From: Hymenobacter montanus
GTDB taxonomy: Bacteria; Bacteroidota; Bacteroidia; Cytophagales; Hymenobacteraceae
Assembly: GCF_014699115.1 (NCBI RefSeq)
Contig: NZ_JACXAD010000003.1
Coordinates: 241,513-305,512 of the forward strand
Length of the DNA: 64,000 bases
Direction: 5' to 3'
The notes below the pieces were generated by a model, which did no database searches, was not told the DNA's origin, and was given only the letters and a program-made list of their open reading frames with translations. Positions 46,659-54,905 of this stretch are shown here, one piece after another. A program made the position numbers and the translations under genes. Within the stretch, counting starts at the first letter, position 1. The number at the start of each line of letters is the position of its first letter.

Positions 46659-47574
46659 GAAGCTGTTTAGAAAGTCAAAGGACTCCCAAAAAAGCGCGAA
46701 ATTTGAGTTGCAACACTCGTTATTTTCGCATTTTAATGGAAGTCCTGTCCAAAGATATGATTGGCCAATGGATTCTGCCCTTGCTCCCCTTTTCCGCGCA
46801 CGGCCGCCCGTCGGTCGTTGACCCGGTGGAGCTGGTGGAAGTCATTCTCTACAAACTCAAAAGCGGCTGTCAGTGGCGCTACCTGCCCCTTAAACAGTTC
46901 TTTACGGGGGCGTCGCTGACCTGGCAGGGCGTGTATGCCCGCTTCAACGCCTGGCGCAAGGATGGGTCGTGGCAAGCCGTCTGGTGCCATTTGCTGCGCC
47001 ACAACCAGGCCCACCTCGACTGCTCCAGCGTCCAACTCGACGGCAGCCATACACCGGCCAAAAACGGTGGGGAAGCCGTCGGCTACCAGGGCCGCAAAAA
47101 AGCCCGCACCACGACGACCCTCTTCCTGACCGACAACCGGGGCCAGCCGCTGAGCTGTGCCCGCCCGCAGGCGGGCAATTGCCACGACAGCCACGGGTTG
47201 AACGCCTTGTTTGGCGAAATCTGCGTTTTCCTCGAAGCGGCGGGTATTGCAATCGCCGGCCTGTTCCTAAACGCGGATAAAGCCTTTGACAACCAGCCGT
47301 TTCGACAGGGATGTGCCCGGCGTGACATCGAAGCCAACATCCCCCGCAACCGCCGCGCCGCCGACTGGCAGACCGACGACGACACCTTTTTCGACCCCGA
47401 ACTCTACCGCCGCCGCGTCGTGGGCGAACACGCCAACGCTTGGCTCGACGGTTTCAAAACCCTGCTCGTACGCTATGAAACCAGCGTCGGCAACTGGCTG
47501 GCCTGGCACTGGCTCGCCTTTGTGGTCATCTTTTTGCGAAAAATCAACCCAAAACCGACTTTCTAAACAGCTTC
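46659..47574. mobile_element. IS5-family insertion sequence (probably ISL2-like)
   Basis: A complete 916-bp element. Terminal inverted repeats of 18 bp, GAAGCTGTTTAGAAAGTC at 46659-46676 and its exact reverse complement at 47557-47574. The flanks show a 3-bp direct repeat ACT (46656-46658 and 47575-47577), which fits the ANT target duplication known for the ISL2 subgroup of IS5. One transposase gene fills the element, and its stop codon lies inside the right repeat. Intact ends and frame suggest recent insertion. Confidence 0.93.
46736..47566 (+). CDS. IS5-family transposase
   Basis: A 276-residue DDE transposase. DNA-binding N-terminal part: WILPLLPFSAHGRPSV, VEVILYKLKSGCQWRYLP. The catalytic acids are in LDGSHTPAKNGG (D), ADKAFDNQPF (D) and RRVVGEHANAWLDGFKTLL (E), with the Y-(2)-R-(3)-E spacing replaced by RRRVVGEH. 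The start is the ATG at 46736; an in-frame TTG at 46703 is possible. The TAA stop overlaps the right inverted repeat. Confidence 0.92.
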   Translation: MEVLSKDMIGQWILPLLPFSAHGRPSVVDPVELVEVILYKLKSGCQWRYLPLKQFFTGASLTWQGVYARFNAWRKDGSWQAVWCHLLRHNQAHLDCSSVQLDGSHTPAKNGGEAVGYQGRKKARTTTTLFLTDNRGQPLSCARPQAGNCHDSHGLNALFGEICVFLEAAGIAIAGLFLNADKAFDNQPFRQGCARRDIEANIPRNRRAADWQTDDDTFFDPELYRRRVVGEHANAWLDGFKTLLVRYETSVGNWLAWHWLAFVVIFLRKINPKPTF

Positions 47575-47575
47575 A

Positions 47576-47919
47576 CTGTTTAAATATCCCAAACCAGGCT
47601 CACGCCAGGAACGTGATGGGAATTTAGTGCCCGTTTCGGGGGAGGCAACGTTCCTTAAATATTGGCTGCCCGTAATCGAACAGGAAGGCTATGCTTGGCT
47701 ACCAACTTATGCACGTCGGCATTGACCTGGGCCCGGAGAACTTACCCGAAGTCCTGGCTGAGCTCCGCCAGTTGCAACTCGCTTTCCCGCGTTATTACCC
47801 ATCCAGCCACGAAAAATTACGAGTACATCACCAGCCGCATAGCCGGACTGATTACCGAATTGGAAGCGGTCAATCCAGACAATTTGGCTTCGGGAAAGCT
47901 GGAACTTTTTCTAGGGTAA
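47576..47919 (+). pseudogene. Decayed gene remnant beside the IS, with probable frameshifts
   Basis: Three frame segments read as plausible protein end to end. The first (47576-~47710) includes LFKYPKPGSRQERDGN and FLKYWLPVIEQEGYAWLP; the second (from ~47711) includes HVGIDLGPENLPEVLAEL and LRQLQLAFPRYYPSSHEK; the third (from ~47810 to the stop at 47919) includes NYEYITSRIAGLITELEAV and NPDNLASGKLELFLG. The second switch falls at an A5 run. The IS sits at the 5' end. I did not recognise the family. Alternatively, a small gene starts at ATG 47691 with a single frameshift. Confidence 0.45.
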
Positions 47920-48101
47920 GAAATCCATGCTCAGGTATTATTAAGTAAACGCTTACCGTGAGGAAGGTGGGCAGTAAGCAAAAAGGCGTTCTACTGAGCT
48001 GGTCGACATGCCGCCGAGGTAGCGCGCGTTATCTAAAATTCAGCCAGCTCATTCAGCATGGCCTGGCGGGGCTCCTCAGCTAGAAAATGTTAACTCTGGA
48101 G

Positions 48102-48132
48102 TTGGCTATTTCCGAGCTAAGCCGTACTTTTG
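48102..48132 (+). promoter_or_regulatory. Bacteroidetes promoter for rpmE2
   Basis: A -33 TTG at 48102-48104 and a -7 TACTTTTG at 48125-48132, 20 bases apart, match the Bacteroidetes consensus well. The ATG of L31 is at 48185, leaving a ~45-base leader. Confidence 0.65.
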
Positions 48133-48184
48133 CAGTCCCTTCCGCAAAATCGGCAGGGTTCAACTGGTAAAACTGGCCCCCGAT

Positions 48185-48454
48185 ATGAAAAAAGACACCC
48201 ACCCCGAGTACCAGGAAGTCGTGTTTCAGGACACTTCTTCGGATTTCAAGTTCATCACTCGCTCCACGATGAAGCCGACCGACACCATCACTATGGAGGA
48301 TGGCAAGACGTATCCGCTGGTGAAAATTGAAGTGAGCAGCGCCTCGCACCCCTTCTACACCGGCAAAAACATGTTCATCGACACGGCTGGCCGCGTAGAG
48401 AAATTCCGCAGCCGCTACGCTAAAAAAGAGCAGGCCAGCGCCAACAAGGAATAG
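48185..48454 (+). CDS. rpmE2: 50S ribosomal protein L31 type B
   Basis: An 89-residue ribosomal protein of the zinc-free L31B type: [54 protein letters not shown] and [11 protein letters not shown]. The CxxC zinc residues of type A are absent, as expected for type B. Followed by a terminator. Confidence 0.95.
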   Translation: MKKDTHPEYQEVVFQDTSSDFKFITRSTMKPTDTITMEDGKTYPLVKIEVSSASHPFYTGKNMFIDTAGRVEKFRSRYAKKEQASANKE

Positions 48455-48510
48455 GTTTTTAATAGTTAGGTTGCTCGTTGTCAGCTATTGGGCTGGGATT
48501 GAGCCAGCCG

Positions 48511-48545
48511 AAAGCTCCCGGTGGCTCCGCTGCCGGGAGCTTTTT
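48511..48545 (+). terminator. Intrinsic terminator after rpmE2
   Basis: AAAGCTCCCGG (48511-48521) pairs with CCGGGAGCTTT (48533-48543) and runs into a T tract. Confidence 0.88.
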
Positions 48546-48748
48546 CTTTGTCGGATGCCCGACCTTTGCCCTCCACCTCAAACCAGCTCAGTCGTTTGCT
48601 GAACCCAACAACCAGCGCCGTTTTCCGGGCCGAGCCCTTTCCATCTGACACCCCGCTCTTCTGGTTTCGCGATTCAAGTGGACCGGGGGCGTACCTAGTA
48701 GGGCCCGCCCTATCGTCAGGCGCCCTTCTTCTGCGAGAGGGGCAGGGG

Positions 48749-48840
48749 CCTACGGTCATTCAGGTACTCAAATCATGGGCGGGCTGTACGGGGCGACGGC
48801 ATCATGGGGCGAGGGTCCTACGGTCATTCAGGTATTCGAA
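48749..48840. repeat. Two-copy direct repeat
   Basis: CCTACGGTCATTCAGGTA occurs at 48749-48766 and 48817-48834; the following bases CTCAAA and TTCGAA are also similar. Role unknown. Confidence 0.7.
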
Positions 48841-48882
48841 AACCGAAACCGCGCTAGCAACTATCAACTGACAACCAGGTAA

Positions 48883-50088
48883 ATGCACGTTCTGCTTTTC
48901 GACGATCCGGCCATCTGGCCGCACCTGCTGCCTTTCACCTTTACGCGCCCGGTGGCCGGGTTGCGTTGTGGCATCCTCACCCTGGCCGAAAAATGGCAGC
49001 ACCGGCTGGGCGTGGGGGCAGTGGGCTACCTTACCCAGCCGCATTTGCAGGCCAAGTTTCCGGCCGGCGACGTGAGTGGCCCCGCTCTCATTATCAACGG
49101 CGCGGTGTGCCCCGACAACCTGCTGACGCGCCAGGTGCAGGCCCTGCAGCCCGGCCAGGCCCTGTATTGCGACCAACTGCTGGTCGCGGCTCACGTGGCC
49201 GAAGCCACCCAAGTGGCCGAGCTCATCCAGGATGGCCTGCCCGAAACCCGGCAGGTGGCCGAGCCGGTCACCGTAATCGACCGGCCGTGGCAGCTGTTTT
49301 TGCGCAACGGCGTCGAAATCCGGCGCGACTTTGCCCTGCTCACCCAGGGCCGGGCCTCACGGCCGGTGAACGACCCGCATACCATCGTGTACGGGCCCGA
49401 AAACATCTTCCTTGAGGAAGGCGTGAAAATTCGGGCAGCCATTCTAAATGCCGAAGACGGGCCGATTTACCTCGGTAAAAACACGCAGGTGCACGAGGGT
49501 GCCATCCTGAGAGGGCCGCTGGCTTTGTGCGAAGGCTCGCACATTAATGCGGGGGCCAAAATGCGGGGCGATAACACCGTGGGCCCGTACTGCAAAGTGG
49601 GCGGCGAAGTGGCCAACAGCATTTTACTGGGCTATGCCAACAAGGGCCACGACGGCTACCTCGGCAATTCCGTCATCGGCGAGTGGTGCAACCTGGGGGC
49701 TGACACCAACACTTCCAACCTCAAAAACAACTATGCGCCCGTCAAAGTCTGGAGCCACGCGGCTAGCCGCTTCGTCGACACCGGCCAAACGTTCTGCGGC
49801 CTGATGATGGGCGACCACAGCAAATGCGGCATCAACACCATGTTCAACACCGGCACGGTGGTGGGCGTGGCAGCCAACATTTTTGGGGCTGGCTTTCCGC
49901 GCACGTTCATCCCAAGCTTTAGCTGGGGCGGCGCGGCGGGGTTCGAAACCTTCAAGCTGCCCAAAGTAGCCGAGGTGGCCGAGCGCGTGATGGCCCGGCG
50001 CACGCTGCCTTACAGCGCGGTGGAACAGGAGATTATGAAAGCCGTGTTTGAAACCACGGCCAAGGACCGGGTGTGGGAAAAGCAGTAG
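48883..50088 (+). CDS. GlmU-like sugar nucleotidyltransferase/acetyltransferase (Bacteroidetes type)
   Basis: A 401-residue protein of the alternate Bacteroidetes GlmU family, thought to make UDP-GlcNAc. N-terminal nucleotidyltransferase-like part: MHVLLFDDPAIWPHLLPFTF, RPVAGLRCGILTLAEKW. From residue ~175 it is a left-handed beta-helix with hexapeptide repeats (IFLEEGVKIRAAILNAEDGP, EGAILRGPLALCEGSHINAG). Ends ILKNNYA-like loops (TSNLKNNYAPVKVWS). Activity is inferred from family annotation. Confidence 0.88.
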   Translation: MHVLLFDDPAIWPHLLPFTFTRPVAGLRCGILTLAEKWQHRLGVGAVGYLTQPHLQAKFPAGDVSGPALIINGAVCPDNLLTRQVQALQPGQALYCDQLLVAAHVAEATQVAELIQDGLPETRQVAEPVTVIDRPWQLFLRNGVEIRRDFALLTQGRASRPVNDPHTIVYGPENIFLEEGVKIRAAILNAEDGPIYLGKNTQVHEGAILRGPLALCEGSHINAGAKMRGDNTVGPYCKVGGEVANSILLGYANKGHDGYLGNSVIGEWCNLGADTNTSNLKNNYAPVKVWSHAASRFVDTGQTFCGLMMGDHSKCGINTMFNTGTVVGVAANIFGAGFPRTFIPSFSWGGAAGFETFKLPKVAEVAERVMARRTLPYSAVEQEIMKAVFETTAKDRVWEKQ

Positions 50089-50177
50089 CCCGTAACTGGC
50101 CGCTCATTTTTTATTCTAGCAATTACTCGTCGCGGGGCGGCGAAACCACACAGCAAGCGCTACGCGTTATTTGTAAA

Positions 50178-51308
50178 ATGACCTTCGCCGAAGTTCCCAG
50201 CCAGGCCGCCGTGAAGCAACTGCTGCGCCAGTCGGTGCAGCGGCAGCACGTCGCGCATGCCCAGCTGTTTCGGGGCAGCGAGGGCGGGGCGGCCCTGGCC
50301 CTGGCCCTGGCCTACGCCCAGTACCTGAACTGCGAGGAGCGCACCGCCGAGGATAGCTGCGGCCACTGCCCGGCCTGTACCAAAACGGCCAAGCTGGCCC
50401 ACCCCGACCTAAATTTCATCGTGCCCGTGACCACCACCAAAACGGTGACCAAGGACGCGGTGAGCAGCAAGTTCATGGCCGAATGGCGGGCCTTCGTGCT
50501 CGACAACCCGTACCAGGGTCTCAACGACTGGATGCAGCACATCGGGGCCGAGAACAAGCAGGGCAGCATCTCCAAAGACGAAGCCGTGCAAATCCTGAAG
50601 CTGGTGTCGCTGAAGGCGTTTGAGGCGCGCTTTAAAATCGTGGTCGTCTGGCTGCCCGAGCTGATGCACCCGGCTGCCGCCAATGCCGTGCTCAAGCTGC
50701 TGGAAGAGCCGCCGCCCGCTACGATTTTCCTGCTGGTGAGCCACGCGCCCGAGCAGCTACTGCCCACCATTATCAGTCGGGTGCAGCCGGTGGTGGTGCG
50801 CCCGTTCTCCGAAAACGACCTCACCGACTACCTGCACGCACACTACCAGGTGCCCGAAGCCAAGGCCCGCCAGGTGGCGCAGCTGGCCGAGGGGAGCCTG
50901 GGGGCCGCCCTGGCCAGCCGCGATACCAACGCCGACCACGACTATTTCGAGTTTTTCCGCGACTGGATGCGCCTGTGCTTCAACTATGGCAGCAAGGCCG
51001 GGGATATCCTGAAAAAAAGCGAAGATTTTCAGAAGCTGGGCCGCGAAAACCAGAAGGAGCTGCTGGCCTACGCCCTGGGGGTGGTGCGCAAGGTGCTACT
51101 GTTTGGCATCGACCCGAAATTTGTGCCCCACCTGGCCGCGGGCGAACAGCAGTTTGTGAGCGGCTTCGCCAAGTTTGTGACGCCGCGCAACGCCGATCTG
51201 CTGACCAAAGAGCTAACCGATGCCCACTACCACATCGAGCGCAATGCCAACCCCCGCATGGTGTTCGTGGATAGCTCGCTCCGCCTGGGCAGTTTTTTGA
51301 AGAGCTAA
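50178..51308 (+). CDS. holB: DNA polymerase III delta' subunit
   Basis: Part of the clamp loader that places the sliding clamp on DNA. 376 residues. The start is the ATG at 50178 (MTFAEVPSQAAVKQLL); the longer frame overlaps the upstream gene. Seen: AHAQLFRGSEGGAALALALA (in place of a Walker A), the zinc module with CEERTAEDSCGHCPACTK, FKIVVVWLPELMHPAAANAV and LLEEPPPATIFLLVS, with an SRC/SR finger-like IISRVQPVVV. 89 bp after the GlmU-like gene; possible operon with hemC. Confidence 0.93.
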   Translation: MTFAEVPSQAAVKQLLRQSVQRQHVAHAQLFRGSEGGAALALALAYAQYLNCEERTAEDSCGHCPACTKTAKLAHPDLNFIVPVTTTKTVTKDAVSSKFMAEWRAFVLDNPYQGLNDWMQHIGAENKQGSISKDEAVQILKLVSLKAFEARFKIVVVWLPELMHPAAANAVLKLLEEPPPATIFLLVSHAPEQLLPTIISRVQPVVVRPFSENDLTDYLHAHYQVPEAKARQVAQLAEGSLGAALASRDTNADHDYFEFFRDWMRLCFNYGSKAGDILKKSEDFQKLGRENQKELLAYALGVVRKVLLFGIDPKFVPHLAAGEQQFVSGFAKFVTPRNADLLTKELTDAHYHIERNANPRMVFVDSSLRLGSFLKS

Positions 51309-51373
51309 CCATTACTCGTTGGCAGAATGGGCGGTCGAACGTCCTACTAACCCGCAAACCTGCATCTCGTTAT

Positions 51374-52300
51374 ATGATAATTCGCCTCGCCACCCGCGGC
51401 AGCCGCCTGGCCCTTTGGCAAACCGAGCACGTGGCTCAACTGCTGCATAACGCCGGCTTCGCTACCGAAATCGTGCCCATGCAAACCACCGGCGACGCGG
51501 TGCAGGACCGTTCGCTGGCCAAAATTGGCGCCAAGGGCGTCTTCACCGAAGAATTGGAAGAGAGCTTGCGCCGGGGCGAAACCCACTTGGCCGTGCACTC
51601 CGCCAAAGACGTGCAAAGCAGCATTCCGCGCGAACTGGAGTTGCTGGCCTTCCTGGAGCGCGAGCAGGTAAACGACGTGGTGCTGAGTTATAACGAGCAG
51701 TTCTCGCTCGACAAGCCCGGCATCGTGCTGGGCACCAGCAGCACCCGACGCAAAGCCCAGTTGCGCCGCTTCTACCCCTACGCCGATACCGCGGAGGCCC
51801 GGGGCAACCTCCAAACCCGCCTGCGCAAGCTCGAAGAAGGGCAATACGACGCGCTGGTGCTGGCTTACGCCGGCGTGCACCGCATGGGCTACGACCACCT
51901 CGTGCGCGCCGTGCTGCCGACCGACCAGTTTGTGCCCGCCACCGGCCAGGGCAGCATCGCCGTCGAGTGCGCCGCCAACCTGGATGGAGCCCTGAAAAAC
52001 CAGCTCAAGGCCGCCCTCGACCACCCCGCGACCCACGCCTGCCTGCTGGCCGAGCGGGCCTTTTTGCACACGATGGAAGGCGGCTGCAGTATCCCTTCGT
52101 TTGCCCTGGCCACCCTGGAAGGCGACGCGCTACGCCTGCACGGCGGCCTCATCAGCTTGGATGGGGAGGAGTATGTGGAAGAAATCCAGCGCGTCGATTC
52201 CGCGGCGGAGGCGTACGCCCTGGGGGTAGCCGTTGCCGAGTCGGTACTGGCCCGCGGAGGCCGCGAAATCCTGGCGAGCATCCGCGAACACCGCGGCTGA
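51374..52300 (+). CDS. hemC: Hydroxymethylbilane synthase (porphobilinogen deaminase)
   Basis: Joins four porphobilinogen units into hydroxymethylbilane in heme synthesis. 308 residues. N-terminal signature IRLATRGSRLALWQ, VPMQTTGDAVQDRSLAKIGAKG (read across residues 35-57), HSAKDVQSSIP, TSSTRRKAQL and the dipyrromethane cofactor cysteine at about residue 238 in MEGGCSIPSFA. Lies 65 bp after holB. A GC-rich hairpin follows. Confidence 0.95.
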   Translation: MIIRLATRGSRLALWQTEHVAQLLHNAGFATEIVPMQTTGDAVQDRSLAKIGAKGVFTEELEESLRRGETHLAVHSAKDVQSSIPRELELLAFLEREQVNDVVLSYNEQFSLDKPGIVLGTSSTRRKAQLRRFYPYADTAEARGNLQTRLRKLEEGQYDALVLAYAGVHRMGYDHLVRAVLPTDQFVPATGQGSIAVECAANLDGALKNQLKAALDHPATHACLLAERAFLHTMEGGCSIPSFALATLEGDALRLHGGLISLDGEEYVEEIQRVDSAAEAYALGVAVAESVLARGGREILASIREHRG

Positions 52301-52302
52301 GC

Positions 52303-52331
52303 TGCCGGGCCGGGCTATGCCCGGCCCGGCA
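52303..52331 (+). terminator. Hairpin after hemC
   Basis: TGCCGGGCCGGGC (52303-52315) pairs with GCCCGGCCCGGCA (52319-52331), loop TAT. No U-tract, so it may be an attenuating hairpin rather than a full terminator. Confidence 0.5.
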
Positions 52332-52350
52332 ACCGACACCCATTCACGTG

Positions 52351-52358
52351 TACTTTTG
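52351..52358 (+). promoter_or_regulatory. Bacteroidetes -7 promoter element for the cyclophilin gene
   Basis: TACTTTTG matches TAnnTTTG, 32 bases before the ATG. No clear -33 TTG. Confidence 0.5.
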
Positions 52359-52390
52359 CAAGTACTTCCTCTGCTTTTCCCATTCATACT

Positions 52391-53056
52391 ATGAAACTCA
52401 TTCGTTCACGTCTCCATCGCCTCGGGTGGGTGCTGCTGGCCCTGCTGTGGGTGGGTGGTCCCACGCTTGCCGCTGCTCAACCTAATAAGCCCGCGAAAAA
52501 AAGCAACAAAGATGAAGTCGTAACCATTACCACCTCGCAGGGCGTTATCCGGCTGGTGCTGTTCGACGACACCCCGCTGCACAAAGCCAATTTTTTGCAG
52601 AAAGCCAAAAGCGGCTTTTTCGACGGTACCACGTTTCACCGGGTCATCCCCGATTTTATGATTCAGGGCGGCGATGGTAATTCCAAAGACTCCGACCCCG
52701 ACAACGACGGTCTCGGCCAGTCCAGTGAAGGTACCATACCGGCCGAGTTTGTCGTCGGCCACCAGCACAACTACGGCGCCGTGGCGGCGGCCCGCCAGAG
52801 CGATTTTGTCAATCCGCAACGGGCTAGCAGCAGCACTCAGTTTTATCTGGTTCAGAACCACGAGGGAAGCCATTTTCTCGATGGGCAGTACACCGTATTC
52901 GGCCAGGTAATTCAAGGGCTGGACGTTATCGATAAAATAGCTAACCTGCCCCGCGATGCCCGCGACCGACCCCTTGTCAACATCAAAATGACGGTGAAAG
53001 TAGATAAGCTGAAGCGGAAGAAAATCACTCAGCTCTATAAGTATAACTATCAATAG
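52391..53056 (+). CDS. Cyclophilin-type peptidyl-prolyl isomerase, exported
   Basis: A 221-residue periplasmic prolyl isomerase. Signal peptide (LGWVLLALLWVGGPTLAAAQ), then the cyclophilin domain: TSQGVIRLVLFDDTPLHKAN, FFDGTTFHRVIPDFMIQGGD (with the active-site Arg and Gln), AARQSDFVNPQRASSSTQF and VFGQVIQGLDVIDKIANL. It has a Bacteroidetes-type insertion (SKDSDPDNDGLGQSSEG). Third prolyl isomerase of the window, the only cyclophilin. Confidence 0.93.
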   Translation: MKLIRSRLHRLGWVLLALLWVGGPTLAAAQPNKPAKKSNKDEVVTITTSQGVIRLVLFDDTPLHKANFLQKAKSGFFDGTTFHRVIPDFMIQGGDGNSKDSDPDNDGLGQSSEGTIPAEFVVGHQHNYGAVAAARQSDFVNPQRASSSTQFYLVQNHEGSHFLDGQYTVFGQVIQGLDVIDKIANLPRDARDRPLVNIKMTVKVDKLKRKKITQLYKYNYQ

Positions 53057-53105
53057 ATCATTTTATGGGTGAGGATGCCCGGCGGGGGAACCTGACAGGA
53101 GAAGA

Positions 53106-53180
53106 GAATTAAAAATTAAAAATGAAGAATTAAAAATGTGCTGATCCATTTTTTAATTCTTCATTTTTAATTTTTAATTC
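53106..53180. repeat. AT-rich inverted repeat
   Basis: Arms 53106-53138 and 53147-53180 match as reverse complements except for one extra T; each is made of AATTAAAAAT blocks. It lies between the cyclophilin and RmlD-like genes. AT-rich palindromes of this kind are widespread in Bacteroidota; role unknown, may act as a terminator. Confidence 0.75.
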
Positions 53181-53209
53181 CTAAAAAACACCAACGGCTC
53201 ATTGGAAGA

Positions 53210-54136
53210 ATGAAAATCCTCATTACTGGTTCTAATGGCCTGCTGGGGCAGAAGCTGGTGGCGCTGCTGCGGCAGCAGGCCGGTGTTGAAGTGGTGGCTA
53301 CTTCGCGCGGGGCCAACAAGCTGGCCGGCCTTTACCCCAACCTGCGCTTTGTCGGGCTCGACGTAACGGACCCTGCTCGGGTAGGGCAAGTGCTAGCGGC
53401 GGAGCAGCCCACTCACCTCATTCACACGGCGGCAATGACCAACGTGGATGAGTGCGAGCTAAACCAGGAGGCCTGCTGGCGGCAAAACGTGACGGCCGTA
53501 GAGTACCTGGTTGGCGCCTGCGCCCGCCACAACATTCACCTCACGCACCTGAGTACTGACTTTATTTTCAGCGGCGAAGCCGGGCCCCTGGCGGAAGAAG
53601 CCCAGCCGGCGCCAGTGAATTTTTACGGGGCCAGTAAGCTGGCGGCTGAGCAGCTGGTACAAGCCAGCGCGGGGCCCTGGGCCATTGCCCGGACGGTGCT
53701 GGTGTACGGCGTAGCGCACAAGTACGGCCGTACCAACTTAGTGCTCTGGGTGCGCAATTCCTTACGGGCGGGCGAGGCAATCAAAGTCGTTGCGGACCAA
53801 TGGCGCACCCCTACTTTGGCCGAGGACCTGGCGCAGGGCTGCTGGCTGCTGGCGCGGGAAGCCGCGCAAGGCATCTATCACATCAGTGGCGACGAGCTGC
53901 TTACGCCCTATACCATGGCCCTGCGCGTGGCCGATTATTTCGGACTAGACCAGCGCCTGATTGAAAGGGTCGATGCCAGTACGTTTTCGCAGCCCGCCCA
54001 GCGGCCGGTCCGAACCGGGTTTCTGATCAGCAAAGCCCAACGCGACCTTGGCTACCGTCCGCACACGTTTGCCGAGGGCATTGGCATCGTGGGTGCGCAA
54101 AGCGAAATAACGGGCAAAAAAAACCCGCCGGGGTAG
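53210..54136 (+). CDS. RmlD-like NAD(P)-dependent reductase (dTDP-4-dehydrorhamnose reductase family)
   Basis: A 308-residue extended SDR. N-terminal Rossmann motif ILITGSNGLLGQKLV, HLIHTAAMTNVDECELNQEA, STDFIFSGEAGPLAEEA, the catalytic YGASKLAAEQLV and the late GIYHISGDELLTPYTMALRV. RmlD-type members reduce a sugar nucleotide in rhamnose synthesis, but no other rml gene is near, so the substrate is open. Its stop lies in the loop of a terminator hairpin. Confidence 0.88.
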   Translation: MKILITGSNGLLGQKLVALLRQQAGVEVVATSRGANKLAGLYPNLRFVGLDVTDPARVGQVLAAEQPTHLIHTAAMTNVDECELNQEACWRQNVTAVEYLVGACARHNIHLTHLSTDFIFSGEAGPLAEEAQPAPVNFYGASKLAAEQLVQASAGPWAIARTVLVYGVAHKYGRTNLVLWVRNSLRAGEAIKVVADQWRTPTLAEDLAQGCWLLAREAAQGIYHISGDELLTPYTMALRVADYFGLDQRLIERVDASTFSQPAQRPVRTGFLISKAQRDLGYRPHTFAEGIGIVGAQSEITGKKNPPG

Positions 54137-54147
54137 ACGGCGGGTTT
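54121..54147 (+). terminator. Intrinsic terminator overlapping the RmlD-like stop codon
   Basis: AAACCCGCCG (54121-54130) pairs with CGGCGGGTTT (54138-54147). The stop codon TAG (54134-54136) lies in the loop. Confidence 0.85.
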
Positions 54148-54905
54148 AAGCTCGGCTCAGCAGGGGTAGACTGTGAGCTGAAGGTAGAGAGTAGTTGGGT
54201 AGAAACTAGAAGGTAAAGCGTTGTGGTAGAGTGCTGTTGTGGTAGAACGTTGTTTAAGAAGAAACGAGGTTGGTAGGAACTGCGAGCTTACTGAAAGCCC
54301 GGTATGTAGAAGTGGAAAGTGGAAAGGGAAATCAGGATTGGGGCCAAACGCCTACTAAAAGACCACCGACTAGCACGGCGGTGCGGCCCTGTAGCGCGGC
54401 TTCGCCTAGCGCGTGCGGTACAACCATGCCATCTGGCGTTACGAAATCCATACCCACGGAGGCAAGGCGGGCAGAACGGTTCGGCGCCTTCGGACGGCGA
54501 GTAGTGCTTAACGATGGGTAAACAAGTAAATACATAACGCGCTAGATAAAAAATGAGGGCTCTTGGGGGTACGGATAAAAAGAATTGCCCTTAAGACATT
54601 ACAATATTACGGCCGCACTTTACCGAGAAAAAGGAAACTGCCCGGTGGTTTGGGACATCATCAGTTCGCTTTTTCAGTTAAAAAATATCCGTTTGAAGGC
54701 TGAAAAATCACTGAGTCTTGTAGCCTAGTATCTACTTGTGAATGAATAATGGTTTGTTAATCAATATTATAAAACGAATTAAGCTTGAGAATATCTCGTC
54801 TAAATTGTTTGTAAAAAGCGCCAATTTGTGACATCATCAGGCTATAGGCCGCTGAATATTTGGTGCTCTAACTACAAAAAGCCAAGCTCAACCTTAGGAA
54901 GGTTC
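54148..54905. other. Long intergenic stretch before the ABC permease operon end
   Basis: About 750 bases. The first part is G/T-rich with short repeats of TGTGGTAGA; a GC-rich block (54340-54520) has frames of 60-80 residues on both strands without recognised content; from 54540 it is AT-rich. It contains TGTGACAT at 54827-54834 and GACATCATCAG twice (54651ff, 54830ff). The AT-rich part suggests horizontally acquired DNA. Confidence 0.5.

Larger units (their letters stand above)
48455..48882. other. Intergenic stretch with terminator and direct repeat
   Basis: About 430 bases between rpmE2 and the GlmU-like gene. It holds the rpmE2 terminator and two near-identical copies of CCTACGGTCATTCAGGTA (48749ff and 48817ff) 68 bp apart. 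Nothing coding was recognised. Confidence 0.5.

Noticed and set aside
54270..54535. Overlapping frames of 60-80 residues on both strands
   Set aside because: No signal, motif or promoter favours one over the other; left as intergenic.
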